Below are positions 61,775 to 64,000 of a DNA stretch of 64,000 nt, piece after piece (the stretch's first letter is position 1; every line of letters begins with the position of its first letter). The stretch is from an uncultured bacterium (lineage in GTDB: Bacteria > Verrucomicrobiota > Kiritimatiellia > CAIKKV01 > CAIJXV01): contig CAIJXV010000020.1 of the NCBI GenBank assembly GCA_903824675.1, forward strand, positions 47,293 through 111,292, written 5' to 3'. Under the pieces are notes generated by a model, which was given only the letters and a program-made list of their open reading frames with translations, made no database searches and was not told the origin of the DNA. The translations under genes were made by a program, and so were the position numbers.

Positions 61775-63640
61775 ATGTCCGCGTCCATCCGCCCCTCCCA
61801 CCGTCTCGCGGTTTCAAAAACTGCCTGGATGAATCTTCGCCACCTGCCGAAGCTGCCGCTGATCCGGCGGGCGGTGCAATCCCTCGACCGAACGTGCGCG
61901 GAATGGGTTAAAGACCGCACCATCCAAACTGACGAAACGGGGCACAACTGGCACCTCAGTCGGGCACGCACCCTTCAAACCCGTGTCGTCAGCCTGTTGG
62001 TCCAATACGGCCGCACCGGAAATCGCCTCTTCCGCCAAGTCGCGCTCGATTATATTCGCGATATGGCCGGATGGGAATATTGGTCCTGGATCACCTGGCG
62101 TGACAAAAACAAAGACTTCAACGCCATCTTCGACCTCTCTTATGGCGAAAACTCCATGACCCTGGCGCTGGCCTATGACTGGCTTGCCGACGAACTGGAG
62201 GAATCCGAGCGCGAACTGATTATTCAAACCGCCCGTCAGCGATCCTTAATCCCGTATTTGACACGCAACGGCGAACCCGGCCAGGAGATGTGGTATTTCC
62301 GCAAAGCCGACTGTAATTGGAACACGGTTTGCAATGGCGGGGTCGGACTCCTGGCCCTGGCTCTCGGTGATGCGTGCCCGGAAAGCGCCCGGGTCCTCGA
62401 GCGGGTCGAGGAAGGCATCCGTCCCTATTTTGAATTCCTCGGCGACGATGGAGCCTGGCCCGAAGGGATCGGCTATTGGGGTTATGGCCACCGCTACGGA
62501 TTCTGGTATCTGCTCAGCCGCGAAGCGGCTGACCATAAGCCGCATCCACTCCTCCAGCGGGAAGGAAGCCGCGCCACGCTGCTATTCCCTTTCCTCTTTT
62601 CCCCTCACGGCATCGGCGCCGGGTTCGGCGATGCCAACGTCTTCTTCCCCCTTCCCTTTATTTACGCCGCCGCCACACGCTATCAACAACCGGACATTAT
62701 AGCCGAACTGGACCGGCGTCTCCTCTTACTGACCCAAGACGACACGGAAAAGCTCAATGCGTCCGGCCCCTGGCCGGGGGTCGCCGAGCTCCTTCTTTTC
62801 CACCCCGGTCGGCCCGCGACCCGCCGATCCGCCTGCCCCTGGCCGCGAGCCCCTCTGATGAAAGGCCTTGAATGGTCCTGCCTGGCCGATCGCTGGCCCC
62901 AACCGCATCTCTATGCCTCCATCCGGGGCGGCTCCACCGATGCTCCACACACCCATCAGGATCTCACCGATCTCCGGGTCGTGGTCAACGGAGAACCCTT
63001 GATCACCAATCTCGGCATGGCTTATCTCGACTCCACTTTCGGCAAACGCCGATTCGAACTGTATGAAAATTCGGCCGCCTCGAAAAACATCATGCTGGTC
63101 AACGGAATCGGAATCCCTCATCCCGCCGCGGTCAGAACCCAGCGGATCAGCGGGCCGCGGTGGGAAGGATTTAGCCTCGATGCAACCGCTGTTCAAAATC
63201 CCGGAACTCCTCTGAAGTTGTCGGGAAGAATCGTGTTGATGCTCGCCCGCGGAAAAGCCCTGCTGGTGATCGACCGCCTCTCCGCTGAGCATGCCGCCTC
63301 CGTCGAGACCCGGTTTCACACCTTCGGCCGCGTCAAATGGCAGCGGCAGTCCGCGCTTATCACCGAAAAATCCGCTCGCCTCCACCTGGCCTTTGCAGCC
63401 TCCACGCCTTGCCGGCTGGTAAAAGGTCTTGGATTGCCCACGCGTCCGACTCCGCTGGTCGACACCCTTCTGCGCTGGATGAGCGAGGGGCTTGTTCTTG
63501 ACGCCACCCTGGCCACTCTGTTAACCCCCAACGGCGTGGGCCAGCTTCAATTCGATGAGGCCACGAAATGTCTTAAAGCCAGCGGGCCGGGCTTTGCCAT
63601 AAAATTACACCTGGCATCCGATCGGCTGGAAGTGGAGTGA
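61775..63640 (+). CDS. Heparinase II/III-like polysaccharide lyase
   Basis: A 621-residue lyase-superfamily protein without signal peptide. The barrel domain has YGENSMTLALAYDWLADELEESER and DCNWNTVCNGGVGLLALALGD; the catalytic region includes WGYGHRYGFWYLLSR. The C-terminal beta-sandwich starts with IRGGSTDAPHTHQDLTDLRVVVNGEPLITNLG, the family pattern with HxHxDL, and has ENSAASKNIMLVNG. It probably cleaves a uronate glycan. The start is ATG 61775, with GAGGA five to six bases upstream; an ATG at 61763 is also in frame. It follows the large secreted protein closely, so both may be cotranscribed. Confidence 0.86.
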   Translation: MSASIRPSHRLAVSKTAWMNLRHLPKLPLIRRAVQSLDRTCAEWVKDRTIQTDETGHNWHLSRARTLQTRVVSLLVQYGRTGNRLFRQVALDYIRDMAGWEYWSWITWRDKNKDFNAIFDLSYGENSMTLALAYDWLADELEESERELIIQTARQRSLIPYLTRNGEPGQEMWYFRKADCNWNTVCNGGVGLLALALGDACPESARVLERVEEGIRPYFEFLGDDGAWPEGIGYWGYGHRYGFWYLLSREAADHKPHPLLQREGSRATLLFPFLFSPHGIGAGFGDANVFFPLPFIYAAATRYQQPDIIAELDRRLLLLTQDDTEKLNASGPWPGVAELLLFHPGRPATRRSACPWPRAPLMKGLEWSCLADRWPQPHLYASIRGGSTDAPHTHQDLTDLRVVVNGEPLITNLGMAYLDSTFGKRRFELYENSAASKNIMLVNGIGIPHPAAVRTQRISGPRWEGFSLDATAVQNPGTPLKLSGRIVLMLARGKALLVIDRLSAEHAASVETRFHTFGRVKWQRQSALITEKSARLHLAFAASTPCRLVKGLGLPTRPTPLVDTLLRWMSEGLVLDATLATLLTPNGVGQLQFDEATKCLKASGPGFAIKLHLASDRLEVE

Positions 63641-63654
63641 CAGTCACGCGATAC

Positions 63655-64000
63655 GCACGGCTGATCCCTCTCTCCCAGGCCAGCCCGTAGTACAGCCGGG
63701 CGTATCGCACGGCTGATTTCTCTCTCCCAAGCCAGCCCGTAGTACAGCCGGGCGTATCGCACGGCTGATTTCTCTCCCAAGCCAGCCCGTAGTACAGCCG
63801 GGCGTATCGCACGGCTAATTTCTCTCCCACGCCAGCCCATAGTACAGCCGGGCGTATCGCACGGCTGATCCTTCTCTCCCAAGCCAGCCCGTAGTACAGC
63901 CGGGCGTATCGTACGGCTAATTTCTCTCCCAAGCCAGCCCGTAGTACAGCCGGGCGTATCGCACGGCTAATTTCTCTCTCCCAAGCCAGCCCGTAGTACA
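63655..64000. repeat. Tandem array of 50-52 bp repeats, truncated by the window end
   Basis: Seven units begin at 63655, 63707, 63759, 63809, 63859, 63911 and 63961, the last cut off. The spacing is 52, 52, 50, 50, 52 and 50, the difference being one CT step in a CTCTCTCCC run. Each unit contains GCACGGCTGATTTCTCTCCC, then AAGCCAGCCCGTAGTACAG and CCGGGCGTATCGC. Minus-strand open frames across it are by-products of the repeat. There are no spacers, so it is not CRISPR. Confidence 0.92.

Noticed and set aside
63547..63932. Minus-strand frames of 111-119 residues across the terminal repeats
   Set aside because: Their sequence is a translation of the repeat unit itself and carries no domain. Frame continuity comes from the repeat.
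63655..64000. CRISPR array
   Set aside because: Units abut directly, have no unique spacers, and no cas genes are visible.

Overview
The window looks like a contig from an anaerobic or facultative, GC-rich member of the PVC superphylum (Verrucomicrobiota/Kiritimatiellota/Lentisphaerota side). This rests on several signals: a tiny arginine/lysine-rich protein of the kind seen in PVC genomes (4849-4962), type III glutamine synthetase, eukaryote/archaea-like IleRS, URO-D-family and stand-alone corrinoid methyl-transfer proteins, polysaccharide-lyase and rhamnosidase-like enzymes, a ferredoxin-linked 2-oxoacid oxidoreductase, and very large secreted proteins with CARDB, LVIVD, MBG and TSP3-type repeats. 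Assignment below superphylum is inference.

Layout. 0.3-5 kb: a folate gene with a Nudix hydrolase, a corrinoid protein with a clear terminator, an acyl carrier protein, a sugar-type oxidoreductase, tRNA-Cys and the small basic protein. 5.3-15.7 kb: a minus-strand nitrogen block, glnN (GS III) - gltB - gltD - purF - thioredoxin-like lipoprotein, with a good sigma-54-type promoter match upstream of glnN. 16-19.6 kb: a GH78-like glycosidase and a URO-D-like protein. 19.7-21.7 kb: small accessory genes including a BrnTA toxin-antitoxin pair whose toxin is frameshifted, followed by repeats. 21.7-32.7 kb (minus): a hydrogenase block of [NiFe] small subunit, large subunit, maturation protease, a 1690-residue secreted protein whose N-terminus resembles DUF2271 and carries a relaxed flavinylation motif, ApbE flavin transferase, and an MFS/acyltransferase-like fusion. 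33-37.5 kb (plus): marC, DUF1232, trpR-like, ileS. 37.5-48.4 kb: a catabolic block of URO-D-like protein, heparinase-like lyase, ferritin-like protein, Gfo/Idh/MocA oxidoreductase, four-gene VOR/KOR complex and tagaturonate epimerase (all plus), then an epimerase on the minus strand. 48.5-55.4 kb (minus): a lower-GC Rhs locus with secreted accessory protein, Rhs with papain-like toxin tip, lipoprotein immunity candidate and an orphan Rhs core. 55.4-58.2 kb: a single-chain MmeI-type restriction-modification enzyme. 58.5-64 kb: a large secreted MBG/FG-GAP-like protein, a second heparinase-like lyase, and a tandem array of 50-52 bp repeats running off the end.

How the parts may work together. 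The nitrogen block makes glutamine and glutamate and feeds glutamine to PurF. The catabolic block fits uptake and breakdown of uronic-acid-containing polysaccharides, with 2-oxoacid oxidation to reduced ferredoxin. The hydrogenase block lacks a cytochrome b partner but encodes a flavin transferase and a likely flavin acceptor protein. My main hypothesis is that H2-derived electrons pass through a covalent flavin on a surface protein; I consider this the most novel feature of the window. All functional statements come from reading motifs by eye; no database search was run.
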